Source: Incurvaria masculella | Lineage: Eukaryota > Arthropoda > Insecta > Lepidoptera > Incurvariidae | Length of the DNA: 64,000 nucleotides | Direction: 5' to 3' | NCBI GenBank assembly: GCA_946894095.1 | Contig: OX335660.1 | Coordinates: 16,063,001 to 16,127,000, forward strand | In this document: piece after piece, positions 38,016 through 50,100 of the stretch | Position numbering within the stretch: the stretch's first letter is position 1 | How the letters are laid out: each line of letters starts with the position of its first letter | Notes under the pieces: model-generated | What the model was told of the DNA's origin: nothing | The model's database searches: none | The model's input: the letters and a program-made list of their open reading frames with translations, nothing else | Translations under genes and position numbers: made by a program

Positions 38016-38021
38016 AATAAA
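38016..38021 (+). promoter_or_regulatory. TMEM131: Poly(A) signal AATAAA of TMEM131
   Basis: AATAAA 71 bp after the stop codon. The sequence immediately after it is already CR1-derived (38022 on), so the signal may straddle the insertion boundary. Confidence 0.65.
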
Positions 38022-38320
38022 ACATACGAGGATCGCTTCGAAGGCAGTAGTTCTAACAACTCTTGAGGAAAGAAGGCAACGAAGAGGTTTGATAGAAACC
38101 TATAAAATAAAATGGAGCCCCAGAAAGCACTTTCTGACACACCGTGTCGTGAGCGCCTGGAATAAATTATCGGAGGACGCCATAAACGATAGCAGTCAAC
38201 TAATTCAAAAACCGAATAGACCACATAAAAAAAATTCAGAAAATACAATTGCACTCATAAATTATCAAACAGAATGCACATATCAGCTTAAAGCTGCTGT
38301 ATAGATGAATAAAATGCATT
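38022..38320 (+). repeat. CR1 3'-end fragment abutting TMEM131
   Basis: Encodes YEDRFE, then in a shifted frame TTLEERRQRGLIETYKI, then SPRKHFLTHRVVSAWNKLS. Its tail has atatcagcttaaagctgctg and an aataaaatgcatt end. 5'-truncated insertion in the same orientation as the gene. Confidence 0.85.
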
Positions 38321-39834
38321 ACATAGAATGCGAGTCATAATCTTTCGATATGAGTTCAATAGATTAGTGAGCAGGAGATTGCGCATAATCCTACTATATT
38401 ACTCATATTCTATACTGGTCCTACGCTTATACGCTACCCACGCTGGTCAATATCAGGGCTTGCTCGAAACGCTCACAGAGGTGACAGCGCGTTTACGGCT
38501 GGTCCGAATTACGCTCAAAGCGCCAATTGTTTGCCCTGTCGGTGATTGGATGTCATTGCATATGTGCTCTGTGAACGCTGTCAAACAACTGTCAGGACTG
38601 ATAGTTTTCAATACCACATGGGTGCGTCAGTTTTAATGTTTAGTTATCTTTTGGTAAGCACGCTCATAGCGGTCCAAATTTAAAGACTCACGAACAGTTC
38701 TAATCGCACAAAATAATTTGGACCCGCTGTAATTCAGACCGTGTGCTTACAGCAAGCGATTACAGTGCTGACGGTGAATAAAAATCCCGATTCAGATTGC
38801 ACGCTCAAAGCTGTCAGCATCACAAACAAAACAACAAACATGAAACAAATGACATTAGTTGTAGTAGGTCACCTCAAATTTAAATCTAATCAATTCCTCT
38901 AAGCTGAACTTGGACTTTCACCTGAGAGACATTCAACGTTTTGTAAAAAAAAACACAACAAACCCTAAAGCACACTTTCCCTAATTAATCTTGGCATAAT
39001 TTATGGTTCGTCGCATGTTGAAAAACAGGCATTTCTTGTACTTGGCTTATCCAGGCTTAACTTGCAACTGTCAAATTGACATTAGATAAGAGCCGAAACT
39101 TTCATTCTTCGGAATTGAGTGTACAGTGTATACACGTGTCTGGAATTGATATCACTGCTCACAGTTACATTCTTAACTAACACTAAGATTCCAAAATCAC
39201 TGAGCAGGCGATGTGAAACAGGCTATTACCCCACTTCAAGAGTGATTGCTCCAGACCTACTGGACTAGTAATAGCTGAAACATTTTAGAATAGAAATGCA
39301 CACGATCGGAGAACCATGAAAAACCGCGCTTCATGTCAGTTCAATGACAGTCTAGTATCACACCGTATACCGTGCCCATGCCCGTTTTGTACGGTCCGTG
39401 TTAAGTTTCGAGTGACGTCATTCATGTCATGATGACGTTCACGGAGAAGAATATGAGCAATGCGGAATCAACCTGAAAGCTTATGGGTGTCGTGTGTGCT
39501 ATATACGTAATTCGGAACACAGGCCAAGTACAAAGTCATGTGTGTGTAATCTAACATGTATTCTATTATTTTAATATTGACAAGTGCATCGTTACAATAA
39601 TCGATAACCAAAAAACGATATGTAATTCGAGGTGGCTGATAGTCATGCCTCAATTGAAATTCATGATACCAAAAGATAAATGACTATTGGTACAATCTCG
39701 TTTTGAGAAACTTTTACTCTTAAATAACACCGGTAGTACACCAGTCATCTGGCTCAAAAGCGTGAGAACAGTTCAACTGCATGTCGCAATGAGTTAATAA
39801 GGCAACAACTTAACATTACATTTACATTAACAAC
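38321..39834. other. Intergenic, no gene recognised
   Basis: Two loosely inverted segments around 38440-38530 and 38660-38830 (tggtccgaattacgctc, tggacccgctgtaattc) hint at an old foldback element. No coding domain or RNA gene seen. Confidence 0.35.
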
Positions 39835-40533
39835 TTAGCCTGGTTTTCACCAAGTGCTAATTTATTTTAATAGATACTTAAAGGGCCTTTATAACTAAAG
39901 TGCTGATTATCTCGTACTGTTATCGACTGCGAGATGGTAAGAAATGCCCTTTAATGTGAGAATTAAGCTAATAAGAACTTGGTGGAAGAGATCCTAAGGG
40001 TCTTTTCCAACAAGCACTGATTTGCTTAATCCTCACATTAAAGCGCCTTTCTTACCATCTTGCGATCGAAACCAGTACAAGGTTATCAGCACTTTTGTAA
40101 TAAAGGCCCTTTAAGGTCGACCCGTAAGCATCAGAAAATTTCGCCTCCTATACAAACGTAGTTTACTGATAATTTGAAAACCACTGTTCCAACTTACTTG
40201 ATATTTGGTATCTAATATTAGGCTACAAGGCTACAAATATCTGTGTCTGCATGTCTTTGTTTTTTCGGTAAATGTATTCTGGGTCAAACCACAGAGAAAA
40301 CAAAATTTGTACGAAGATTTTCTTTTTACTTTCATTTCATTCGGTTTGGATTTTTCGAAAAAACAAAAGCATGCAGACACAGATATTTTTTACCTGATAT
40401 TAGATATGAAATATCAATTTAATTCGAATAGCGGTTTACAAATGATTAATAAACTACGTTTGTATGGGGAGCATAGCTTACGGGCCATTCTTAAGTTTAA
40501 AATAAGTCAGGACTTCGTGAAAACCCAGCTAAG
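39835..40533. mobile_element. Foldback MITE carrying a nested TTAA MITE
   Basis: Left arm from cttagcctggttttcacc; right arm ends ggttttcac-complement gtgaaaacccagctaag. Inner arms (aaagggcctttataac, gagatggtaagaa, attaagc) mirror around 39980. The right arm is interrupted at a TTAA by the family B MITE at 40115-40490. Confidence 0.75.
40115..40490. mobile_element. Foldback MITE family B, copy 3 (complete)
   Basis: Ends GGTCGACCCGTAAGCA and complement of GAATGGCCCGTAAGCT, TTAA at 40111-40114 and 40491-40494. Near-identical interior to the copy at 6665-7032, including the odd repeat gctacaaggctacaaat at its left side. Confidence 0.88.
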
Positions 40534-41735
40534 TCTTATTAACAGTTGTATTGGTTGTTTCTACCATGGTTTCCACAATGCCTGGTTTACGCTCCTAGTT
40601 TGTGCTATGAAGAGAGAGCGAGACAAAAGCCAAAACCTCGAGAGTAAAGAGGATGGCAAATAAGCCATACTTTCTTGGGCATGGTTTCTACTCTTCTTCA
40701 CGCTGAACTGTCTTGTCATTGCTCTGAGTAACCCAACAATGTGAGTATTAGCCCACATATTTCCTAATTCAGATGATTGGTGTTTTACTGTTCTCCCGGT
40801 TGTTTACATGTTGCATGTGAATTATGACATAACTCAATCGATGTGTCAACATTGCTTCCTTCTACCTTTATCTCCCCGATCGCTTCAGAAGCTTATTACG
40901 GAAAACAATCTGATCCGTCCTTGCTAAAATTCTCTTGTATGATGTTGTTTTGGAAAGACAAACTAAAAGGGATTTTGACATCAACAATAACACTATTCAA
41001 GAAATTATTCCACCTGGCAAGGACTAAAATTATTTACGGAAAACTGAGATTCATGAATAAAATAAAATGGATGTACGGATTATTAGATGTATCTTGATAT
41101 ATCATGAAAGCATTTGCTGTGGCAACCGTGGCTCTCGCCGTAAACACCAATATTCTTAACAGATAACGATGACAACGCGATGCAGACACTGATGTGTTTC
41201 TTTTCTGCTGCATCCTTTACACTGCTAGCAAACGCACTGCAGTCTGGTGCATCGTTTTGTCGTCGTTGCGAGATCGCAACCCGTCGGGCTGTCTCGATGA
41301 CCCTACGCGAATCCAACACTCTGTAGAATGGATGTGATATGTATTACCAGTACTTGGGTGCCGCGAAGTTAAGACGTACCCTGTGAATTTCATCAATCTT
41401 TCGAACTAGATTTTGATGTTGTGAACGACGCAGTTAAAGATTGGTGTCTTGAATGTCCAGCTAACAGCCACATTGGCGGCTGTAAATGTGGCATAAACGT
41501 TTTTTTTTTGCTTGCAACACTGATGTATGTTTGGCATCAGTGTGACATGCGATGCCTCGGTATTACCTTTTGGGGTGATACTTTTGGTGTCTATATTGAA
41601 TCGTACCCGCCTGATGTGAGATTTTATTTGTACTTATTCTAGAGCTGTGTACAGCTTGAACCATACTTTAGACATTTTAACGAGCTCATCCTGCATAGGA
41701 CAACCACGAAACATTTTCGAAAGAAATGTACAATG
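40534..41735. other. Intergenic, no gene recognised
   Basis: Short frames only, none with a domain. No bounded repeat was identified. Confidence 0.3.
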
Positions 41736-41739
41736 TTAA

Positions 41740-42089
41740 GGCGCCCGTAAGCATCAGAAAATTGCGCTCCCCATACAAACGTAGTTTACTAATCATTTGA
41801 AAACCACTGTTCCAATTTACTTGATATTTGGTATATAATATTAAGCTACAAATATCTGTGTCTGCATGTCTTTTTCTTTTTGGTAAATGTATTCGGGGTC
41901 ATGCCACAGAGAAAACAAAATTCGTATAAAGATTTTCATTTTGCTTTCATTTGACGGCATGGATTTTTCAAAAAAACAAAAGCGTGCAGACACAGATATT
42001 AGATATTAAATATTAATTTAATTGGAACAGCAGTTTATAAATGATTAGTAAACAACGTATGTATGGGGAACATAGCTTACGGGCCATTT
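41740..42089. mobile_element. Foldback MITE family B, copy 4
   Basis: Starts GGCGCCCGTAAGC after TTAA (41736-41739) and ends agcttacgggccattt before TTAA (42090-42093). Shorter in the middle than copies 1 and 3. Confidence 0.85.
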
Positions 42090-42093
42090 TTAA

Positions 42094-43313
42094 GAACAAA
42101 AGATTGGTTACTCAATTGTGTATTGTTTTTATAAGTTTGGTGTTTGAAAAGAAAAATGTTGGTTCGTTGTTGCCATGAAATAACGTTACATCGAACGAGG
42201 CTCCGCTGACCAAATTGTGTAGTTATAGGATTTCTTTTAGTTTTTTAAGTTTTGAAGGTTGGACGTTGTTGTTGTTTTGTTATTTAGGACGTACTTTGTA
42301 AGTGCTACATGCTTTTGTCAATTGTTTGGACGATAGTGGTCAAGGGTGTGTTGTCCTTTTGAAAAGATTTTGGGACCTTATTGGTTAGCTATAGAAATAT
42401 AGGTGAGACAGTATTATCGGTGTTCATTTTGTTGGTATTGGTATTGAGGGGTGTACTAGTCAGACTATTAAAACACCCCTCTTCCATTATATAACGGCGC
42501 TGTCGGCTCTGTTAACGGCTGGAATACTTTGGATTCGGACCGCAAATGTCAGTCGTGTCGGCCATATTGTCTCACTTGTAATCTTCAAGACACCAATCTT
42601 GGAACAGGACGATACGTGGGAGATGTGTTGTGAACTCTCAAGATCTGAAACACTTTTTACTCTGGACAAATAACGAACAAATGTGGACTATGTTATATTT
42701 TTTTTCTTTCATTTTGTGTTTTTTTTTCTTTTAAAATTATTTTTTTCTAATAAACTTCCTGCCATACATCGTTTTTGAAACTGTTTTTTATTTTATTCCC
42801 AACTGAGACTGTTTTTTTTACAATTCTAATTATTTTCCTTTCTTATAATTTGATACGAAAAACATGAGTCTATAAGGACATACTTGCAACTAAAAAAACG
42901 GATGTCAATATCCAGAGGCCCTATTTAGTTAACTTGCAAACGAAATATCGATGGATACAGTAGACCAGCTAATCAGAAATGTACAGCTTGTGAGCACATG
43001 TTTTTGATTGATATGCATTGAACTTTTCATTGCAAGTAACCATATTTAATAGGGCCTGTGATGTTTTTAGCGTGTCACAGCTGGAATCATAGACCTGTCA
43101 AACTTCTTTTTGATGGGACTATGGATAAAATAATGGAAAAAACTATTCTTAAAGGCAGGTTTACATTGAGTATGCTAAATAATTTCAAGTCTCACTTTTT
43201 TCCAGTCAGTCCCACCGGCGGCACTGACTTGTTAATACTTTATCATTCTCTGCCACTTCTTTGCAATGCCAAGCCTGCAAGTTTCGACTGACTTAGTACC
43301 AGCAATATTCGGC
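42094..43313. other. Intergenic, no gene recognised
   Basis: Includes aggggtgtactagtcag...aaaacacccctcttcc around 42445-42485, which might be an LTR or TIR edge, but no partner was found. No coding domain. Confidence 0.3.
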
Positions 43314-44419
43314 AAAGAACCCCGCACAAATCGTATGGGAATTGGCTCCCGGTCAAATTGGCTGAAATTTGGATATGTTGTTCGTTTCGGCATCCTGAAC
43401 AAAAGTCTCAATGGGCACAAAGCCCAATTTTGCTTATTTTGGCCGCTACGGGGCTCCAAAGCTCCACGGGTTGACCATTATTTACTACTCAAAACGGCAA
43501 TCTCCTGGCAGTTTAGTATTTTCTACGCTGAGGAAAAAGTACCCTCTCATGTTTTCGGGGGGGCTAAATTCAAATCCAATGTCAATATGACAATATTGAC
43601 AGTTGACAGCTGTCAATTAGTTGTCAACTAGCTGTCAAACAGCGAGAAATAAACAAAATCGATAAAATCCACATGTGAATGTAGGTTTTTGAGGTTGCTG
43701 AGTTCAAAACTGATGGCCAAAAGACAATAATGACAGTTGACAGCTGTCAACTGTCAATATCGTCTTTTGGCCACCAGTTTTCGACTCAGCAAGCTCATAA
43801 ACATATATTTACATATGGGTTTCATCCACTTTAGCGGTCAAATGCTGTTTGACAGTTAGTTGACAACTGTCAACTGTCTATATCATCTTTTGGACATCAG
43901 TTTTGAACTCAGAAAGCTCAAAAACGTATATTGACATGTGGGTTGCATCCATTTTGGTTGTAAAATGCTGTTTGACAGTTAGTTGACAGCTGTCAACTGT
44001 CATTATTGTCTTTTGGCCATCAGTTTTGAACTCAGCAACCTCAAAAACCTACATTCACATGTGGATTTTATCGATTTTGTTTATTTCTCGCTGTTTGACA
44101 GCTAGTTGACAACTAATTGACAGCTGTCAACTGTCAATATTGTCATATTGACATTGGATTTGAATTTAGCCCCCCCAAAAACATGAGAGGGTACTTTTTC
44201 CTCAGCGTAGCAAATACTAAACTGCCAGGAGATCGCCGTTTTGAGTAGTAAATAATGGTCAACCCGTGGAGCTTTGGAGCCCCGTAGCGGCCAAAATAAG
44301 CAAAATTGGGCTTTGTGCCCATTGAGACTTTTGTTCAGGATGCCGAAACGAACAACATATCCAAATTTCAGCCAATTTGACCGGGAGCCAATTCCCATAC
44401 GATTTGTGCGGGGTTCTTT
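43314..44419. mobile_element. 1.1-kb near-perfect foldback element
   Basis: Begins AAAGAACCCCGCACAAATCG and ends with its complement. Arms of about 440 bp match almost base for base; the differences seen are single bases. Between and inside the arms a unit of about 130 bp (gctgtttgacagttagttgac, cttttggccatcagttttg, aactcagcaacctc) repeats in both orientations, with many gacagctgtcaactgtc palindromes. No target duplication was found next to AAAGAACC/GGTTCTTT. The mirrored 98-121-codon frames are a by-product of the symmetry. Confidence 0.9.
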
Positions 44420-44464
44420 ACTTCAATACGCGTTGAGTCCACGAAAGGACATCTACGCAAAGTC

Positions 44465-44592
44465 AACCTCAACGTATGATTAAATATGTCACTGTTAATG
44501 GATAGTATGGAAGGGAGCTCTGTCAACTCCATGCAGTTCACTATAAGTAACTTGTTCAAACATGATTAACCATAACGTCCGTTCCTGCAATC
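44465..44592 (-). repeat. Harbinger-like MITE fragment
   Basis: caacgtatgattaaatatgtcac...ggatagtatggaaggg...cttgttcaaacatgattaac matches the interior of the MITE starting 15861 and the end at 46070-46193. Confidence 0.55.
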
Positions 44593-44684
44593 CGCCCTGA
44601 AAGAATGAGTGGCTACTTGTGATCAGCTTGGAACGGTTGTTGCCCTCAGCAGGGTATTCCGGGAGGTCACGACATTTTTGGTCA

Positions 44685-45185
44685 CGATAAGGTAAATGGC
44701 TGAATTTGGGTTCACATGTTAGAGACCAACCCTCTGATGCTAAATATGTTGGTCTGCCTGTGCCAAGTGGTTGCGTTTTCTAGATTGGCTATATAAAATA
44801 TATGTTGGTATGTACCTGCTGATGAATATACTGTTTGTCTAGAAACATTGATACCTATTAATTATACAGAAATAATCAGTCGGTTTTTTGATTAAATACT
44901 TAAATATACCTAAAGTTATATCTGTAACCTAAATCGCCTATAACTACGAAATGCAACCAAAGCTTTGTTCAGTTTTGGTATTACTAACCAAGTATGTACT
45001 GATACTTTCATGCTTCGTTATTTGCAGCCATTTACCTTATCATATATATTTTTTGTCACCATAACTACTTTTTCAGGCGCCTTATCTAGGTAACGCAACC
45101 ACTTGGCGCAGGCAGACTGACACATTTAGCTTCAGAGGGTTGGTCTTTATCCTGTGAACCTAGTTTCAGCCATTTACGTTATTGT
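44685..45185. mobile_element. TIR element of about 500 bp
   Basis: aaggtaaatggctgaatttggg, gaccaaccctctgatgctaaat and gccaagtggttgcgttttct recur as complements around 45085-45185. The arms are imperfect, over 100 bp long, with an AT-rich centre and no coding frame. Confidence 0.75.
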
Positions 45186-46069
45186 TAACATTTAGGGCTA
45201 TTCTCGAAAGTATCAAGTGCGAGAATAACATTTAATTAGCATCAAATGAGTAGTTCCTTATTCTTAATACTGTCAGTTGGTCGATGTTGCTATGGCAACA
45301 TGTAGGTGTGCAATTACGTCGGAACTTGGGTCCCTGTCTGTTACTCGATGTAAGCCTGCCCTAATGGACATACAGCCCGAGACAGTTTATCAGAGAGAGC
45401 ACGGACTTTTAATACATTTCTACAAGAAGGAATATGTGCTTATGCTCTTGGGCCGTATTTTAACTTTTGTCTCTGTAGTGTTGGTATACCGTCGGTGTTG
45501 TGCCCTGCCCCGTAGTCAGGTTGTAAGGACGTGTTTTGGTTTCTTAATTGTATCGTCAGTTTGAAGACTGAATAAAACTCTCAAAAGTGCCATGTGTTTC
45601 ATTTTTGACTGAATACAGTGGGATTGGTCAAAGCATATTTTTTCGCTTGCAACGAAGTTGCTCGCACCGCCGCCTATTGGTCGTTAGACTTAGATCAAAT
45701 TTGTTTGAACGCATGAAAAAATTCAGTTTTTATTCATGCTATAGAACTATTACTTCTTATGTGCGTACATAATTACACACACCGGTTTTCCTTTTTTCCA
45801 GTTCTACAAAATTTGCATTCTTTACACTGTTATGTAATTTTCTAAACAAATGTTACAGAGCATTCGCAAATAAGTACCCATGTTTGCCTATGATCACACT
45901 TGAGCAATGATATGGGGGTGGACACAGGTGTGAAAGGCATCTTGTCACAATTTCATGAAGTGAGGAGTAGTGATACAATTTTAATATTGAAAAAATCCAT
46001 TCTTATGCATAAATATCTTGAAATTATCAAGCAGTATTACATAGACAAATTTATCAAAAAATTAAAATC
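45186..46069. other. Intergenic, no gene recognised
   Basis: Open frames are short and show no domain. No RNA gene or bounded repeat recognised. Confidence 0.3.
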
Positions 46070-46193
46070 ACCGTCAACATATAATTAAACACGTCACTTT
46101 GTATGGACAGTATGAAAGGAACTCCAAGCGGTTCACTAAAAGTGACGTGTTTGAACATTGATTAACTCAGCCGCCTCTTCGTGCAATCGGGGC
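46070..46193 (+). repeat. Harbinger-like MITE end
   Basis: Ends cgtgcaatcggggc followed by TAA, the complement of the GCCCCGATTGCACG terminus at 15861, with the cacgtcactttgtatgg core. The other end was not located. Confidence 0.65.
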
Positions 46194-46893
46194 TAAGGAA
46201 TTCTTTCTCTGTCCAAAGTAACCATTCGAAAGTAAACGAAAGTGAATTTTTTGCAACACATTCCAAATATGACTTCAAATTAAAATGTGGCACCAAAAAA
46301 ATATCATCTTAGTAGTGGAAACCTTTAATATTATTTATATACAGACTTAAGTCACTTAAAACCAAAATAAACAAAAAGTTGGGATTACAGTAAGCATACA
46401 TTACATGCACATATTTTCACACTAACTCGCTAACTTATACAAAAGTCACACATTACACCATCCATAAATGTGAGTAAAACTGCTTTTTTATCACAACAGG
46501 TGGCGTGTAGGCGACCTACCATAAAAGATCTGTTAAATCTGTCAGAGACCATATATAATAGAACGGAATAGATTTAAACTTTTATTAATGTTCTATGTAA
46601 TTGAAATGACTCAATTTCCTCGATATTATTCTGAATAAATAAATTGTCCCAAATTATGCTAATCAAAAAAGTCGTGGGAAGATTTTTTTTCCTTCAAACC
46701 TTATAACCGCAACATAGAGTACATCTTTCATCTTATTAATAAAACTTGAGAGTGACAGTTTTGGCGTTTCTAAGGTGAGGCCGCTCATGCGACACATAAG
46801 TACAATCATCTTTTTAATTTTCTGCCCCATTGAGTTACAAATCTTCTTAGCACGTAAAATAAACTGAACGCAAGCCCGCGGGTGAACGCGACC

Positions 46894-47107
46894 TTAGTAT
46901 CTGTACTTGGTGGAGTAGTCCTTGGGTGAGACGACGAGGCCCCGGCCTTTCCTGGCCCCGCGATAGACAGTCTCCACGATGTCTATCATTTCCTGCTTAT
47001 CTTCGAGCGGCCAGTTGATCTTGTTGTTGTTACCCGTCCCCAAATCTATCATGATGTGCTTGTTGCGGAAGAAGAACATGACTGTGCACGGGTCGTACAA
47101 CTCGTAC
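46894..47107 (-). CDS. TXNL4A: TXNL4A exon 3
   Basis: Acceptor tgtttccag, 70 residues from YELYDPCTVMFFFRNKH through GTGNNNKINW to the stop, the most conserved part of the protein. Confidence 0.97.
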
Positions 47108-50100
47108 CTGGAAACAGATGTTTTTATAATTTGTTTATTTTTAAATTTATTATGTTTTGTGACGTGTGGTTGGGCGTCAAAGTAGGTGGCGCCACGGTCG
47201 TTCGAAGCTATGTTCTGCTGATTCCCCAAAATCGTATGGTTCAGTCGTGGAACAGGCTCCCGGAGGAAGTAATTAGTGCCGCTTCAGTGAACAGCTTCAA
47301 AAACAGACTTGACACTTATACAAAAAAATCATAAACTTTAGACTTTTTACAGGAATAAAAAAAACAAGTGCACATTGAGCGGCTCGTAGCCTTGTGGCGC
47401 GGGGACTGGCCTAGCGTACCAGAGACCTGGGTTCAATACCGACATGCACCACTGTCTTTCTCTTTCCGAGTTCGATAAGTGCAATTCGTTACGAATGCGA
47501 GCTGCTCCATGGTTCGGAATCCATGTAAAACTGTAGGTCCCCTTCCCCTACTAGGTGGTAGGGTTTACGCCCGCCCGGGTTGGTACCATCGCATTGGATG
47601 AAAATATGGTCGAAGCGGCAATGAAAAATTGTCCAAGTTTTCCATCCAGTTTAATGTAGCCGTGCTCATAAAGGGAAGGTCCTGGCATGGCACCAAATTC
47701 CTTTGGGAATGAGGTGTATTGGGCTAATATCATAACGGTAGTTGTGTGGTATTAGCCATCCATGTCAGGTCGCATAAAAAAAAAGAAAAAAACCCCCAGA
47801 TGTACACGCATCAGCTTTAAGCTGCTAGTGTATCGAGACAATAATAATAATAAACTATTGTCGAGCACACTAAGCAAATATGTATGTTTTTTATCATTTA
47901 ATTTATTTCAACCTTTGGAGCTCAAACTACACTACCAAACATCACAAACTGATTCCGCAGATACGATTTACTTGGTAAAGGAGATCTCGCAAACTCTTCC
48001 ACAAATGAAAGTAACACTTAGACCTGAATGCAATAATATATAAGTCAATATCTGAATGTCATAAAAAAGTTGCTTATTTTAAATGTCAACTTTTTGGGGA
48101 GTTGCAGCCAAAATAACGACGGTGGCGCCATCTACAAGGACGTACAAATACCCTTAATAAAATACCAGTGGTCTCACTTGCTTTTCGTCTGTACATGTTG
48201 TAAGAGGCGACTAAGGGATCTGTCATGTTTGAAAAATGTTACGGCTTTTCACGCGGCAGGTAGAGATATTCTCCGACGTTTCGAGCTAATCATTCAGCCC
48301 GTTGTCGAGCGCGGCGGATGCCTCCTTGACAACGGGCTGAATAATTAGCTCGAAACGTCGGAGAATATCTCTACCTGCCGCGTGAAAAGCCGTAACATTT
48401 TTCAAACATGTCTAACGACCGCGGTAACCTCAAAAGTATCATAAGGGATCTGTCGTTCGAGGTCGGATTCCACGGAAACTGTAGGAACTTATTTGCACTA
48501 AATGTGCCAAGGAATACCTGTTTGACGGATCAAAACACATACGTCCAATATTGGATGAGATATTTTCCGTATTTCTCACTAGTGTTGTTGCGGGCTGTGA
48601 CAGCATCATTCGGCACAAGTATAAACCTTTTCTCAGTCGAGGAACTTACATCTTGTTGAAGTCCGGCACGGCGGTGATGTCCACCAGATAGATAACAGCG
48701 AAGTTTTTCACCTTCTCCGCTATGCTGTACAGCACCTCGTCCATCTTCATGCAAGTTGGGTCCCAGTCGTGGCCAAACCGGATCACCTGCGGGCCGAAAC
48801 GATGCGACCAATAATTAACTTTTAACCACAGTTAATTTAGCGGGTTGGGCTGAGATTCTCACCCCGACACCTGTCAGCTTCTTTTGTCATGCAATATATT
48901 ACGTGAATGGTGAAGGAAGACCTCCTGGGGAAACCCACACCACAGGTGGTAGACACTACAGAAATAAAGATGGGCTCGCTATATTGCTTTTTATTTAATC
49001 ATGCTTACTGGGAAGTATACATTGTAACCAAGGGCGTCGCCAGCCGATGGCGCAGGGGGGGGGGGGGGGCAAGTTGACTTTACCTACTACAATTCATACT
49101 TTTCTCATTCTCTATGAATGAGAAAAGTAGGTATGAATTGTAGGTAAAGTCGACAGCACATGAAGCTTTTCACTCGTACTACGAGCATTACATCTACAGC
49201 GATTGTAATAACAACAGTATCTTAGTACTATATACATATATATTCTGTGACAGTAGAGAGTCCAATGTGTAGGTAAAGCTACACAAGCACGAGCTCTTGA
49301 CTATGCAATAAAAAACTTGTAAATAAGTTATAATAACATTTATTAGAAAAATAGAATAAAAAGAAATTTGAATTTGAATCAGCTTACAGCGTATTTTTTT
49401 AAATTACCAGATTTTAATATTGTCGTGGTCGTTGTTTGTTTGTATTACGTTAATTAAAACATAATTTTCGGGGATTCATTGTAAACTTTTCGACCACTTT
49501 TCTTATTAAAATCTTATTATTAAAATCTTTATTATAAAAATTTATTATTAAACGTTTCGTTGAACGTACGGAATATTAGGAGTGAAATTGGTGAATTCAT
49601 TCGAGTTTCGACGTACGGGAATGATTGTTCAAGGCTTGAACTTCAAGCAAATCGACTCAAAGACTTAGGACTTCGGTTGCATTATATTTGTCTACTTTTT
49701 TAGAATCTCTGGGGGGGGGGGGGGGGGGGGGCAGCTGCCCCTCCCTGCCCCCCCTTGGCGACGCCCTTGATTGTAACCCATTGTGAAATAAACATCATGC
49801 GAATGGTTTTCAGTTTTTAAATATAGTTGGCAAAGAGACTATGCATTCTGTCGATTTATTCTATGATTGATATTGAATATGAAATTGCCAAATAATTAAA
49901 GCCAAATATTTTGTAAAATTCGCCTGTCCTTTCAGTCAAACAAGGGAATTTATTGTGAACTAGTAGGTGACCACGCCCCTCTGAAAGTACATAGAACAAC
50001 AGTTTTTCTTGGCTTCCCTTGTATTGAACCCCGCTGCTTACCCCTCAGGTAATTTAGCTTGATGGTAAGCAGCCTATAAATTGATGGGAAGAATCAAGCT

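Noticed and set aside
42440..42490. LTR boundary
   Set aside because: A single inverted-looking edge without a second LTR, primer binding site or polyprotein.
43266..44398. Two similar open frames on opposite strands (121 and 98 codons) as a duplicated gene
   Set aside because: They are the same sequence read on the two arms of the foldback; no domain, no start context, and their symmetry explains them.
47378..47450. tRNA gene
   Set aside because: A- and B-box-like motifs are present but the cloverleaf is poor and it is fused to a SINE body with an A-rich tail.
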